27,030 nt of DNA, from the IMG/VR virus record IMGVR_UViG_3300020193_000120, positions 1 through 27,030 of that record; one strand, written 5' to 3'. The notes below the pieces were generated by a model. That model did no database searches and was not told the origin of the DNA. It worked only from the letters and a program-made list of their open reading frames with translations. Both the position numbers and the translations under genes were made by a program. Positions 6,485 through 12,633 of the stretch are shown in pieces; the first letter of the stretch is position 1; each line of letters opens with the position of its first letter. The DNA is from a virus.

Positions 6485-6934
6485 ATGGGACTAGACATGT
6501 ATTTAATTAAGAAGACGTGTGTAAGAAAGTGGGACTATATTCCTGATGAGAAACAGTGGAATATAGTAATAACTAGAGGAGGTAAACCTTATACTAGTAT
6601 TAAGCCTGAAAAAATACAATACATAGAAGAAGAAATAATGTATTGGAGAAAGGCTGACCATATTCATAGTTGGTTCGTTAAGAATATTCAAGATGGTGAG
6701 GATAATTGTCGTGAATATCATGTAACTAAAGAAGATCTAAAAATTTTGTTAGAAGATTGTTATGCAGTATATAACGATCCTAGCGATGCATCTTTGATAC
6801 TACCTGTTTATTGGCAATATGATCAATATGATCAATATTATTTTGATCAAATCAAAATAACTATCAAAACTATAGAAACAATCTTAGAAGAGTGGAACGA
6901 AGAAGCAGACATTTACTATCGATCAAGTTGGTGA
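6485..6934 (+). CDS. Conserved phage protein starting MGLDMYL, 149 aa
   Basis: The N-terminus MGLDMYLIKKTCV and the later block YWRKADHIHSWFVKNIQDG-EDNCREYHV belong to a widespread phage and prophage hypothetical family, in which MGLDMYL, a WRKxxxIHxWF block and an NC motif are conserved. Its function is not established to my knowledge. The ATG at 6485 is chosen because it begins this conserved motif and is preceded by AAATAAAAGTT; an upstream in-frame ATG at 6464 lies inside the tRNA-like element. The C-terminus has a Tyr-Asp-Gln repeat from tandem TATGATCAA units near 6820-6840. Confidence 0.8.
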   Translation: MGLDMYLIKKTCVRKWDYIPDEKQWNIVITRGGKPYTSIKPEKIQYIEEEIMYWRKADHIHSWFVKNIQDGEDNCREYHVTKEDLKILLEDCYAVYNDPSDASLILPVYWQYDQYDQYYFDQIKITIKTIETILEEWNEEADIYYRSSW

Positions 6935-6946
6935 AATATATTAACT

Positions 6947-7258
6947 ATGACAAATAACAGAATATACAAGTATATGGGAATGTACGAATGCCATGACGTG
7001 CAAATAGAATTTGGAAAATACTCTAACGGTAGGATCGCAATCCAATTGATAGCAGCAAAAACAGGTGAACCATTTATAACAGCAACCATCAATATTCCAG
7101 ATGTAGAACTTAATAGCAGAGAGGTTATTATTAAAAACTATTCAGAGAATGAAGGAGTTCTTGGATTCTTGATGGATAATAATATCGTAGGACCTGTGAA
7201 AAGAGAGGTTAATACAGGTTTTGTATCTTGTCAAATTGTAGATCTTTTTAAATTATAA
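6947..7258 (+). CDS. DUF4313-like protein, 103 aa
   Basis: The order YSNGRIAIQLIAAKTGEPF ... ATINIPDVELNSREVIIKNYSENEG ... GFVSCQIVDL matches a small family common in Bacteroides mobile elements and phages that I recall as DUF4313: the GR-IAIQL strand, TGEP turn and IKxYSENEG motif are its hallmark. No molecular function is known. Its presence supports a Bacteroidota host. It is 12 bases downstream of the MGLDMYL gene. Confidence 0.6.
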   Translation: MTNNRIYKYMGMYECHDVQIEFGKYSNGRIAIQLIAAKTGEPFITATINIPDVELNSREVIIKNYSENEGVLGFLMDNNIVGPVKREVNTGFVSCQIVDLFKL

Positions 7259-7268
7259 AACGTAAAAC

Positions 7269-7475
7269 ATGGAGTTAAAATTTTGTAAAGTGTGTCAAAA
7301 AAAGATTCATCCACTTCGTGTAAAGATGGGTTATAATACAACTTGTGTTAATCATTCGACTGTTGAGAAATATACCGGTATCATTGCCGCTGAATCTAAG
7401 AATGACTTCAAGGTTCATGTGATCAAAGATCCTGAGGTAGCTAAGGCACTTGTTGAGATGTCCAATATTTATTAA
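7269..7475 (+). CDS. Small zinc-ribbon-like protein, 68 aa
   Basis: The N-terminus has CKVCQKKIHPLRVKMGYNTTC, a C-x2-C plus downstream Cys and His pattern (Cys6, Cys9, Cys26, His29), resembling the C-terminal zinc ribbon of DksA/TraR-type proteins found alone in phages. The remaining part (ESKNDFKVHVIKDPEVAKAL) looks like a small alpha/beta tail. A regulatory role is possible but not shown. A single structural zinc site is the likeliest reading. Confidence 0.55.
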   Translation: MELKFCKVCQKKIHPLRVKMGYNTTCVNHSTVEKYTGIIAAESKNDFKVHVIKDPEVAKALVEMSNIY

Positions 7476-7505
7476 GTTCAGATATTTATTTAAAATAGTA
7501 CTGAC

Positions 7506-7784
7506 ATGAATTATGTTGACCAAATTGAATATAACAAACTAAAGAACTTTTTAATGGTCGAAAATCAATCTGCCTTAGAAGATTCTATTCCTGTAAAGAG
7601 AAATTTTTCTATAAAGGAAAGAATAGCTAGACTATCTGAAGATGAAAAAGAAAAGCTAAAGCAGTATGTTGAAGCTATCAAAGAGATCAAGAAAGAGATT
7701 TACGAATTGATTCATGAACCTATTGAAGAGGAAGGTGGTAACATGAGTTCTGGTTTAACATTAACACCAGAAGAAGAAGGGTAA
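7506..7784 (+). CDS. Charged helical hypothetical protein, 92 aa
   Basis: Unrecognised. Residues 33-75 form a strongly charged helix or coiled coil (IKERIARLSEDEKEKLKQYV; AIKEIKKEIYELI), and the last 20 residues are acidic and disordered (PIEEEGGNMSSGLTLTPEEEG). Such a plan suits a structural or partner-binding protein. A TATTTATTT element 17 to 23 bases upstream resembles a -7 box without an evident -33. Confidence 0.6.
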   Translation: MNYVDQIEYNKLKNFLMVENQSALEDSIPVKRNFSIKERIARLSEDEKEKLKQYVEAIKEIKKEIYELIHEPIEEEGGNMSSGLTLTPEEEG

Positions 7785-7803
7785 ATACATTTAAAATTAG
7801 GTT

Positions 7804-8145
7804 ATGCAATATTTTGTTTTGGGAGTCTTGTATGGCATTGTTGGCCAAGTCTTATCATTTATTCAATTACAAGCTGGTATAAAGTGGGGGTGGAATATAA
7901 AATTCTCTTGGGCTCTAATATTACTAGGTTTGCCAATTAGTTGGTTTTTCATGAAGAGTGTTCAAAATTTTATATTAGCATTCGATGGAGATATATACCC
8001 TAGCCGTATTTTAGGATTTGCAGTAGGAATTGTAGTCTTCGGAATTATGAGCTGGGTGTTATTTAAAGAAGGTATATCAGCAAAGACTGGGATATGCTTA
8101 CTCTTAAGTTTAATTATTATCCTTATCCAAGTACTTTGGAAATAA
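7804..8145 (+). CDS. Four-helix inner-membrane protein, 113 aa
   Basis: Four hydrophobic segments at about 3-22, 33-52, 66-86 and 93-112, separated by short polar loops, predict a small polytopic membrane protein. The sequence QLQAGIKW..W resembles small phage membrane proteins of unknown role. Leader AAAATTAGGTT precedes the ATG. Possible roles include superinfection exclusion or transport; none is shown by the sequence. Confidence 0.7.
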   Translation: MQYFVLGVLYGIVGQVLSFIQLQAGIKWGWNIKFSWALILLGLPISWFFMKSVQNFILAFDGDIYPSRILGFAVGIVVFGIMSWVLFKEGISAKTGICLLLSLIIILIQVLWK

Positions 8146-8165
8146 ATTTTAATAAAATAAAATAT

Positions 8166-8178
8166 TGTTGTATATTCA
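8166..8178 (+). promoter_or_regulatory. Candidate -7-like element shared with the 5151 promoter
   Basis: TGTTGTATATT at 8166-8176 is identical over 11 bases to 5151-5161, where it forms the -7 part of the promoter before the 310-aa gene. Here it lies 14 bases upstream of the phosphatase ATG. I see no TTTG at a suitable distance upstream, so promoter activity is uncertain. Confidence 0.3.
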
Positions 8179-8190
8179 ATAAAATAGGTT

Positions 8191-8946
8191 ATGAGAACGT
8201 TGGTGTTGGGAGATACACATGGTAAGCCTAATTGGAAGTTAGCTGTGGATCATGAAAATCCTGACAGAGTTATATTCATAGGCGACTACTTCGATTCATT
8301 TGATATATCAGGAGTAGAACAGATACAAAATTTCAAAGACATTATAGAATATAAAGAGACTTCGTTTAGTAACGTTGGAACTCTTAATGAGCATAAGACT
8401 AAAGTTGTATTGCTAATAGGCAATCACGATCTACACTATTTTCCAAAAGTTTGTAATACAAGAACCTCAGGCTATCAAGCTAGAATTGCTCCATCTATTA
8501 TGCAAGTGATTGATGAGAACAGAAAGCACTTACAAATGGCTTATCAGTTCGATGACTTTGTATTCAGCCACGCAGGTATTAGTATTGAATTCTTAGATCA
8601 AGTGTTTAGTGTTGGTGGTTGGCAAGTGGAAACTATGGTAGATCAACTAAACGAACTATTCAAATACAAGCCAAGACTATTTGACTTCAATGGTATGGAC
8701 CCGTATGGTGATAACACATACCAGACTCCTGTTTGGATTAGACCTAGATCTTTAATGAAAGCAAACAAGAACATACTTAATCGCCGTGTAATTCAAATAG
8801 TAGGTCACACTGAAGTAAAGAAGCTTGACCTAATAGGATCTAAAAAAGCTACTGGAGGCAGATATTACTTCATTGATTGTATGGAAACCTCAGGCGAGTA
8901 TTTAGTTATTGAAGATGGTAAATTAAGAGTTGGTAGTACAAAATAA
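8191..8946 (+). CDS. Calcineurin-like metallophosphatase
   Basis: All five motifs of the metallophosphatase family are present in order: GDTHG (Asp8, His10), GDYFDSFD (Asp32), GNHD (77-80), SHAG (His127) and VGHT (His206). These bind two metal ions and hydrolyse phosphomonoesters or diesters; related phage enzymes include lambda protein phosphatase, so protein Ser/Thr, nucleotide or RNA-end phosphate are all possible substrates. The length of 251 aa is complete. No signal peptide is present. The C-terminal coding segment GSTK* is duplicated 130 bp downstream. Confidence 0.9.
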   Translation: MRTLVLGDTHGKPNWKLAVDHENPDRVIFIGDYFDSFDISGVEQIQNFKDIIEYKETSFSNVGTLNEHKTKVVLLIGNHDLHYFPKVCNTRTSGYQARIAPSIMQVIDENRKHLQMAYQFDDFVFSHAGISIEFLDQVFSVGGWQVETMVDQLNELFKYKPRLFDFNGMDPYGDNTYQTPVWIRPRSLMKANKNILNRRVIQIVGHTEVKKLDLIGSKKATGGRYYFIDCMETSGEYLVIEDGKLRVGSTK

Positions 8947-9079
8947 AAATAAATAAAATGCTATTATTTAATATATTTTTAGTTTTGATAGTATTATTGA
9001 TGTTAGGTTTTTTATTTGGGTATTTTATAAATAAAAATAAGTAAATTAACCATGGTTAGTTGGTAGTACAAGATAAAAA
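8928..9079 (+). repeat. 22-bp direct repeat, arms 8928-8949 and 9058-9079
   Basis: The arms begin AGTTGGTAGTACAA and agree at 21 of 22 positions. The left arm is the 3' end and stop of the phosphatase gene; the right arm would encode the same VGST tail followed by a stop, but is not attached to any gene. Between them lies a 28-codon membrane peptide gene. The layout suggests a tandem duplication or insertion at the phosphatase 3' end. Confidence 0.75.
8958..9044 (+). CDS. 28-aa single-helix membrane peptide
   Basis: ATG 8958 opens 28 codons: a hydrophobic helix (MLLFNIFLVLIVLLMLGFLF) followed by a short positive tail GYFINKNK. This fits an inner-membrane microprotein with the C-terminus inside. 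It sits wholly between two copies of the 22-bp repeat. Without conservation data it could be a chance frame in AT-rich DNA, but the clean helix plus Lys tail and the leader AAATAAATAAA favour a gene. Confidence 0.45.
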   Translation: MLLFNIFLVLIVLLMLGFLFGYFINKNK

Positions 9080-9087
9080 AATTAAAC

Positions 9088-9315
9088 ATGAGAACAACTG
9101 TATCAGAAATAATGGATAAGATGAACGAACAAGGAGTAGTTCAGTATGCAATTGATTGGTTGAGAGACAATGGTTTTATACCAGAGGAAAACATTGACTT
9201 GAGATCTGTATCAGAAAGTCAATTTGAAGATGCTTTGAATAAACTTCATGGCAAATGGAATAGACTATCACAAGAAGAGGAAGAAACTATCATTAATATA
9301 TCAAAACGCTTTTAA
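9088..9315 (+). CDS. Small helical hypothetical protein, 75 aa
   Basis: Unrecognised acidic helical protein (VSEIMDKMNEQGVVQYAIDW ... RLSQEEEETIINISKRF). No motif or membrane segment is visible. It follows the orphan copy of the 22-bp repeat by 8 bases and is followed after 2 bases by another membrane peptide. Confidence 0.6.
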   Translation: MRTTVSEIMDKMNEQGVVQYAIDWLRDNGFIPEENIDLRSVSESQFEDALNKLHGKWNRLSQEEEETIINISKRF

Positions 9316-9317
9316 CT

Positions 9318-9410
9318 ATGAACAAACAACAGTATAGCGAAAGAGCAGTATTTTTTGGATTTATTGGAATTATTTTAATTTTAATTTTAGCAAAATGCCT
9401 AGAGTATTAG
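9318..9410 (+). CDS. 30-aa single-helix membrane peptide
   Basis: ATG 9318 starts 2 bases after the preceding stop and encodes MNKQQYSERAVFF followed by a hydrophobic helix (GFIGIILILILA) and a short KCLEY end. This is a typical phage membrane microprotein. It overlaps the next gene by 16 bases. It is unrelated in sequence to the 28-aa peptide at 8958. Confidence 0.45.
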   Translation: MNKQQYSERAVFFGFIGIILILILAKCLEY

Positions 9411-9559
9411 AACTAACCGATGAGATCGAACAACTACTAGAAGAAAAGCCTGATAAAAGAAAGAAAAAAGAATATCAGGTTTGGAAACTAAAAGTAAATA
9501 CATTGATCAAACAAGTAAACGAGTTGGCGAAATTTAAAATGTATAATTTAATAAAGTGA
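9395..9559 (+). CDS. Small coiled-coil hypothetical protein, 54 aa
   Basis: ATG 9395 lies within the end of the previous small gene and gives 54 codons to TGA 9557-9559: acidic start (MPRVLELTDEIEQLLEEK), basic centre (DKRKKKEYQVWKLKVN) and a helical end. It is probably a small helical partner protein. No family is recognised. Confidence 0.5.
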   Translation: MPRVLELTDEIEQLLEEKPDKRKKKEYQVWKLKVNTLIKQVNELAKFKMYNLIK

Positions 9560-9568
9560 AAAAAGAAA

Positions 9569-9937
9569 ATGATATATAGCAGATGGGGCAACGGCTCAGT
9601 TTGGTATTGCTTCTGGAACAAATACAAGGCTGATATGAAATACAGACTCCCTACAAATAGACTCAAGAACAAACAGATTTTCCAAATCTATGATGTACCT
9701 AATTATTATATAACTTATGGTTATATTAAAGATCATGGTATTAGTAAAGTATTGGATGAAATTAATGCTTTCTATCGTAAGAACGGTAAAAATATCAAAG
9801 AAGACAATTTAATAAAATTATTATTAAATATAAACAGCTTTATAAACAGTGTAGATAATAGCTTCAAGTTTAAAAATTTCTTTCATGACAATTGGATATT
9901 ACCTATAAAACAATCAAAATATGGCAGAATTTTCTAA
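9569..9937 (+). CDS. Hypothetical protein, 122 aa
   Basis: Unrecognised. It is basic and rich in Asn, Tyr and Phe. Residues 1-25 (MIYSRWGNGSVWYCFWNKYK) carry a GNGSVWYCFW block that recalls a small phage family in which the same block precedes a short beta domain. The C-terminal part is helical with many Asn and Lys. It overlaps the following gene by 17 bases. Confidence 0.6.
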   Translation: MIYSRWGNGSVWYCFWNKYKADMKYRLPTNRLKNKQIFQIYDVPNYYITYGYIKDHGISKVLDEINAFYRKNGKNIKEDNLIKLLLNINSFINSVDNSFKFKNFFHDNWILPIKQSKYGRIF

Positions 9938-10160
9938 ACAGTATTGTGAATTGCACGATATGGGTTTCGATGGAGACTTCGATATCTTAGAAGAGTTTAA
10001 CAAATTAAAGCACGGCCATTATGTCCCTTATATCTGTGAAGGATACGGGTTCGTTGCAATTGGTAAGAGTGATGATGATGAATGTATACTTGCCATGTCT
10101 ATTGAAGATGCTCCTTTTGGTACAGTCACTTGGAAAAAGTATGAAGACATTATAAAATAA
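9921..10160 (+). CDS. Acidic hypothetical protein, 79 aa
   Basis: Unrecognised. It is acidic with a likely alpha/beta fold (EEFNKLKHGHYVPYICEGY, then GFVAIGKSDDDECILAM). Small acidic phage proteins are sometimes DNA mimics or host-protein inhibitors, but nothing here proves that. It starts inside the end of the preceding gene. Confidence 0.6.
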   Translation: MAEFSKQYCELHDMGFDGDFDILEEFNKLKHGHYVPYICEGYGFVAIGKSDDDECILAMSIEDAPFGTVTWKKYEDIIK

Positions 10161-10168
10161 ACTAACCC

Positions 10169-10441
10169 ATGCCAACCAAGAAACAAAAGAAGGATCTACG
10201 AAAGAAGTATGATGAAACTCCAAAAATCACTCTAGATGAGTGGGAAGAAGCCATGAGAGGTGAAGACTCTTATGACGACATTGACTATTTGAATAAAGCA
10301 AACAAAGATGTGCTAGATGAACTACAACACTGGGAGAATCACAAACCTTCTAGTTGGCTTGATAGTTGGTACAAACAGATTCAAGTAAACAAGTTAAAAA
10401 AGAAAATAAAACACTATCAGAAAAAGGCACCAAATAAATAA
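10169..10441 (+). CDS. Charged hypothetical protein, 90 aa
   Basis: Unrecognised. It has a basic N-terminus (MPTKKQKKDLRKKY), an acidic middle (EWEEAMRGEDSYDDIDY) and a basic helical C-terminus. No domain is visible. It follows the preceding stop by 8 bases. Confidence 0.6.
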   Translation: MPTKKQKKDLRKKYDETPKITLDEWEEAMRGEDSYDDIDYLNKANKDVLDELQHWENHKPSSWLDSWYKQIQVNKLKKKIKHYQKKAPNK

Positions 10442-10462
10442 CAATACTATTATATTTATATC

Positions 10463-10600
10463 ATGCAATACTACAAATATACAGAAAAGTGTCGCCGCAA
10501 TATATTTCCAATGTTCGCAGTTTATAACTATAATGATCAAGTAGACATAGAGATTGCTTGGTGGAAGTGGGGTATCTACATTAACTTATATAATAAGTAA
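10463..10600 (+). CDS. Small aromatic hypothetical protein, 45 aa
   Basis: ATG 10463 opens 45 codons to TAA 10598-10600 (MQYYKYTEKCRRN ... IEIAWWKWGIYINLYNK). It is unusually rich in Trp and Tyr and has alternating strands, consistent with a small beta sheet. A TATTATATTTATA element 3 to 15 bases upstream resembles a -7 box, but it is too close to the ATG unless the message is nearly leaderless. Function unknown. Confidence 0.5.
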   Translation: MQYYKYTEKCRRNIFPMFAVYNYNDQVDIEIAWWKWGIYINLYNK

Positions 10601-10606
10601 TAATAC

Positions 10607-11047
10607 ATGTGGTTAAATATAATAGGTTATATAGGAGGAATATTACTAGCGGTATGTGCAATACCAGAGGTAATTAGAACGTACAATGATAAAAGATGTC
10701 ACCTTGGTTGGCCATTTTTACTTTTATGGTTTGTGGGAGAGATTTTTATGGAAATATATGCTATTGCTTTAATGGATTATCCACTTATATTTAATTATAG
10801 TTTTAACTTAATAACTACAGCATTTTTATTATATTATAAATTTAAAACCAAATGGTGTAGTATTATAAAACCATTATCATATGTTGAGTGGCATAAAAAC
10901 AGAGATAAAATGGCACACCAGCATGATCAAATAGAGCAAGCCATTAGCCAATGGGATAATGCAAATAAAATAACACCAGGTATAGCAAATAAAACAGTAG
11001 GTGAGCTAACAACACAAATAATGGAGATACTAAAACATAATAAATAA
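10607..11047 (+). CDS. SemiSWEET/PQ-loop-like membrane protein with cytosolic tail
   Basis: Three predicted helices (about 2-20, 33-55 and 58-78) contain the PQ-loop signature in the form AIPEVIRTYNDKRC, Pro followed by Glu instead of Gln, then LGWPFLLLWFVGEIFMEIYA. This three-helix bundle is the SemiSWEET size, a family that dimerises to carry sugars or other small solutes across the membrane. A soluble 60-residue tail (from about 85) is extra; an internal ATG at 10910 could also give the tail alone. Transport by a phage product is inference; altered host uptake or exclusion are options. Confidence 0.65.
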   Translation: MWLNIIGYIGGILLAVCAIPEVIRTYNDKRCHLGWPFLLLWFVGEIFMEIYAIALMDYPLIFNYSFNLITTAFLLYYKFKTKWCSIIKPLSYVEWHKNRDKMAHQHDQIEQAISQWDNANKITPGIANKTVGELTTQIMEILKHNK

Positions 11048-11050
11048 TTT

Positions 11051-11317
11051 ATGGAAAAACTAACATTTAAAGAAAAGCAGCAATGGTTAAGAGAAAACGG
11101 ATGGTATACACTATGGAATGAAGATAATTGGTTACAAAGATATGAAACATACGCTAATCCTGACTGGGAGGGTATGAGTACAGATAGAGCGTATGAATAT
11201 GCTATAACACATCCAAAAAGATTAAAAAAGAGTTCTGCCACACCAATTTTAGATAGTTTTTCAAAAGACTTAACAAAGTTGGCTAAAGAAAAACATATTA
11301 AAAAGAAAATTGAATAA
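11051..11317 (+). CDS. Small Trp-rich hypothetical protein, 88 aa
   Basis: Unrecognised. The N-terminal half (LTFKEKQQWLRENGWYTLWN, then EDNWLQRY) looks like a helical motif with regularly placed Trp; the C-terminal half is basic (LTKLAKEKHIKKKIE). It starts 3 bases after the SemiSWEET-like gene and lies 20 bases before iscU. Confidence 0.6.
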   Translation: MEKLTFKEKQQWLRENGWYTLWNEDNWLQRYETYANPDWEGMSTDRAYEYAITHPKRLKKSSATPILDSFSKDLTKLAKEKHIKKKIE

Positions 11318-11337
11318 TTTTAATATTTATATATGAT

Positions 11338-11739
11338 ATGTCTTATTCAAATTTAGTACTTGATCATTACACAAATCCACGTAACGTAGGTACTCTTGAC
11401 AAATCTAGCTCAAGTGTTGGTACAGGATTAGTCGGGGCTCCTGAGTGTGGTGATGTGATGCGTTTGCAAATTGAAGTAGATGAAGCTACAGGTATTATTA
11501 AAGATGCAAAATTTAAAACATTTGGATGTGGCTCTGCCATTGCTTCATCATCTGTAGCAACTGAATGGTTAAAAGGTAAATCAATAGATAAAGCAATGAC
11601 TATTGATAATATGGATATAGTTGAAGAACTTAGTTTACCCCCTGTAAAAATTCACTGTTCTGTGTTGGCCGAAGATGCAATTAAAGCAGCCATAAATGAT
11701 TATCGTGAAAAACAAGGACTTAAAGAAGTAATATTATAA
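11338..11739 (+). CDS. iscU: IscU iron-sulfur cluster scaffold protein
   Basis: The protein is full-length (133 aa) and very close to bacterial IscU. All cluster residues are present: Cys37 and Asp39 in ECGDVM, Cys64 in FGCGSAIASSS, His106 and Cys107 in IHCSVLAEDAIK, plus the chaperone-binding LPPVK motif (100-104) recognised by HscA in bacteria. IscU assembles [2Fe-2S] or [4Fe-4S] clusters with sulfur from a cysteine desulfurase and passes them to acceptors. No iscS, hscA, fdx or regulator gene is near, so it must use host partners. Many Bacteroidota rely on SUF rather than ISC, which makes this a notable acquisition. The codon style matches the window. Confidence 0.93.
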   Translation: MSYSNLVLDHYTNPRNVGTLDKSSSSVGTGLVGAPECGDVMRLQIEVDEATGIIKDAKFKTFGCGSAIASSSVATEWLKGKSIDKAMTIDNMDIVEELSLPPVKIHCSVLAEDAIKAAINDYREKQGLKEVIL

Positions 11740-11750
11740 AAAATAAAACA

Positions 11751-12413
11751 ATGAAAAAATTTATAGCCGCAGTATTTTGTTTATTAATCTTATTTAGTGT
11801 TAATTGTAATACTAAAATTGAGAATGATAAAGCCATAAAAATTCATGAAGGATTATTTGCCTTTTGTGGTGCATCTGGAGCCGTTCCTACAGGGAAAAAA
11901 ATAGTTGTTCAAGGAGTAGAGTTTGATGAAGGATGCGCAATATGTCCTGTATTAACAGGCCCATCTATTTCCAATTTAGCAATGGAGGGGGTTAGTGGTA
12001 CTTATGGTAGGTTTAATGTAAGCGAAAACTTCCAAACTCCTGATGGAACAGATAAAACAATTTGGTCTTTTTTCTGGTATTATGATTCAACAACTACCAT
12101 ACCTCAATTTAACCCAGAATCTAAAGAGTGGGAGCTATTACCCCCTGTAAATCGTTCTTTTATTATAAATCTTGATTCTCCAAGTACAAGTGAAAGTAAC
12201 ATGTTTGCAATGCCAGGTATTATCTTTGATACAACCTCTACAGGTATTATATTAGCAAAAGTATATGGACCACTTAATGAGGCAGCAATACCACTTAGAA
12301 AAGCTATTCCAGTTGAGTCAGGAATGAAATCTATCACTGCTGCTAAAGAAGGTTTTCCTTACCCTGTAGGAACTCCTATACCTCTTAGTAATTTAAGTAA
12401 AAAATTACAATGA
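11751..12413 (+). CDS. Exported protein, possible lipoprotein, 220 aa
   Basis: The N-terminus MKKFIAAVFCLLILFSVNC has a positive start, hydrophobic core and a Cys at position 19, consistent with a signal peptide; as a lipobox (SVNC) it is loose, though Bacteroidota lipoboxes can be. The mature part has a Cys-containing start (FCGASGAVPTGKKIVVQGVE, then CAICPVL) and a beta-rich body; I recognise no domain. An envelope location suggests a role in exclusion of other phages or in altering the host surface. It overlaps the next start by 4 bases (ATGA). Confidence 0.7.
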   Translation: MKKFIAAVFCLLILFSVNCNTKIENDKAIKIHEGLFAFCGASGAVPTGKKIVVQGVEFDEGCAICPVLTGPSISNLAMEGVSGTYGRFNVSENFQTPDGTDKTIWSFFWYYDSTTTIPQFNPESKEWELLPPVNRSFIINLDSPSTSESNMFAMPGIIFDTTSTGIILAKVYGPLNEAAIPLRKAIPVESGMKSITAAKEGFPYPVGTPIPLSNLSKKLQ

Positions 12414-12628
12414 AACTAGAATTAGTTGAAGAAACAAGGTTTGGTTACTATTGGCCGTGGTACACTCTTCATGTTGATGGAGAAGAAGTATATTGTAGTT
12501 GGAGCAAGCCTCTTGTAACAGAGATGTACAATAAGATTGAGAAGGAGAAAAAGTTTGAAAAAACTGTAAAAAATACTTTGCAGTCGAGCGAAATTTCACT
12601 ATCTTTACAAAAAACAAACAACAATTAA
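12410..12628 (+). CDS. Small hypothetical protein, 72 aa, with a promoter in its 3' end
   Basis: The first 50 residues (LELVEETRFGYYWPWYTLHV, then DGEEVYCSWSKPLVTEMYNKI) follow the pattern of a tiny phage domain: a LVEE strand, an aromatic strand, a DG turn, then a helix. Its function is unknown. The last 15 codons overlap a strong promoter-like sequence for the ATPase gene, so the tail sequence may be shaped by that element. Confidence 0.6.
   Translation: MKLELVEETRFGYYWPWYTLHVDGEEVYCSWSKPLVTEMYNKIEKEKKFEKTVKNTLQSSEISLSLQKTNNN
12577..12607 (+). promoter_or_regulatory. Bacteroidota-type promoter before the replication block
   Basis: TTTG at 12577-12580, a 19-bp spacer and TATCTTTA at 12600-12607 match the Bacteroidota consensus TTTG-N19-TAnnTTTG at all but the last base. 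Transcription would begin near 12613-12615, about 20 bases before the ATPase start at 12634. This is the best promoter match in the window and sits exactly at the junction between the small-gene block and the replication genes. Confidence 0.7.
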
Positions 12629-12633
12629 CAATC

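Noticed and set aside
6820-6850. Tandem TATGATCAA units
   Set aside because: They fall in frame inside a coding sequence and encode a Tyr-Asp-Gln repeat; no regulatory meaning is apparent.
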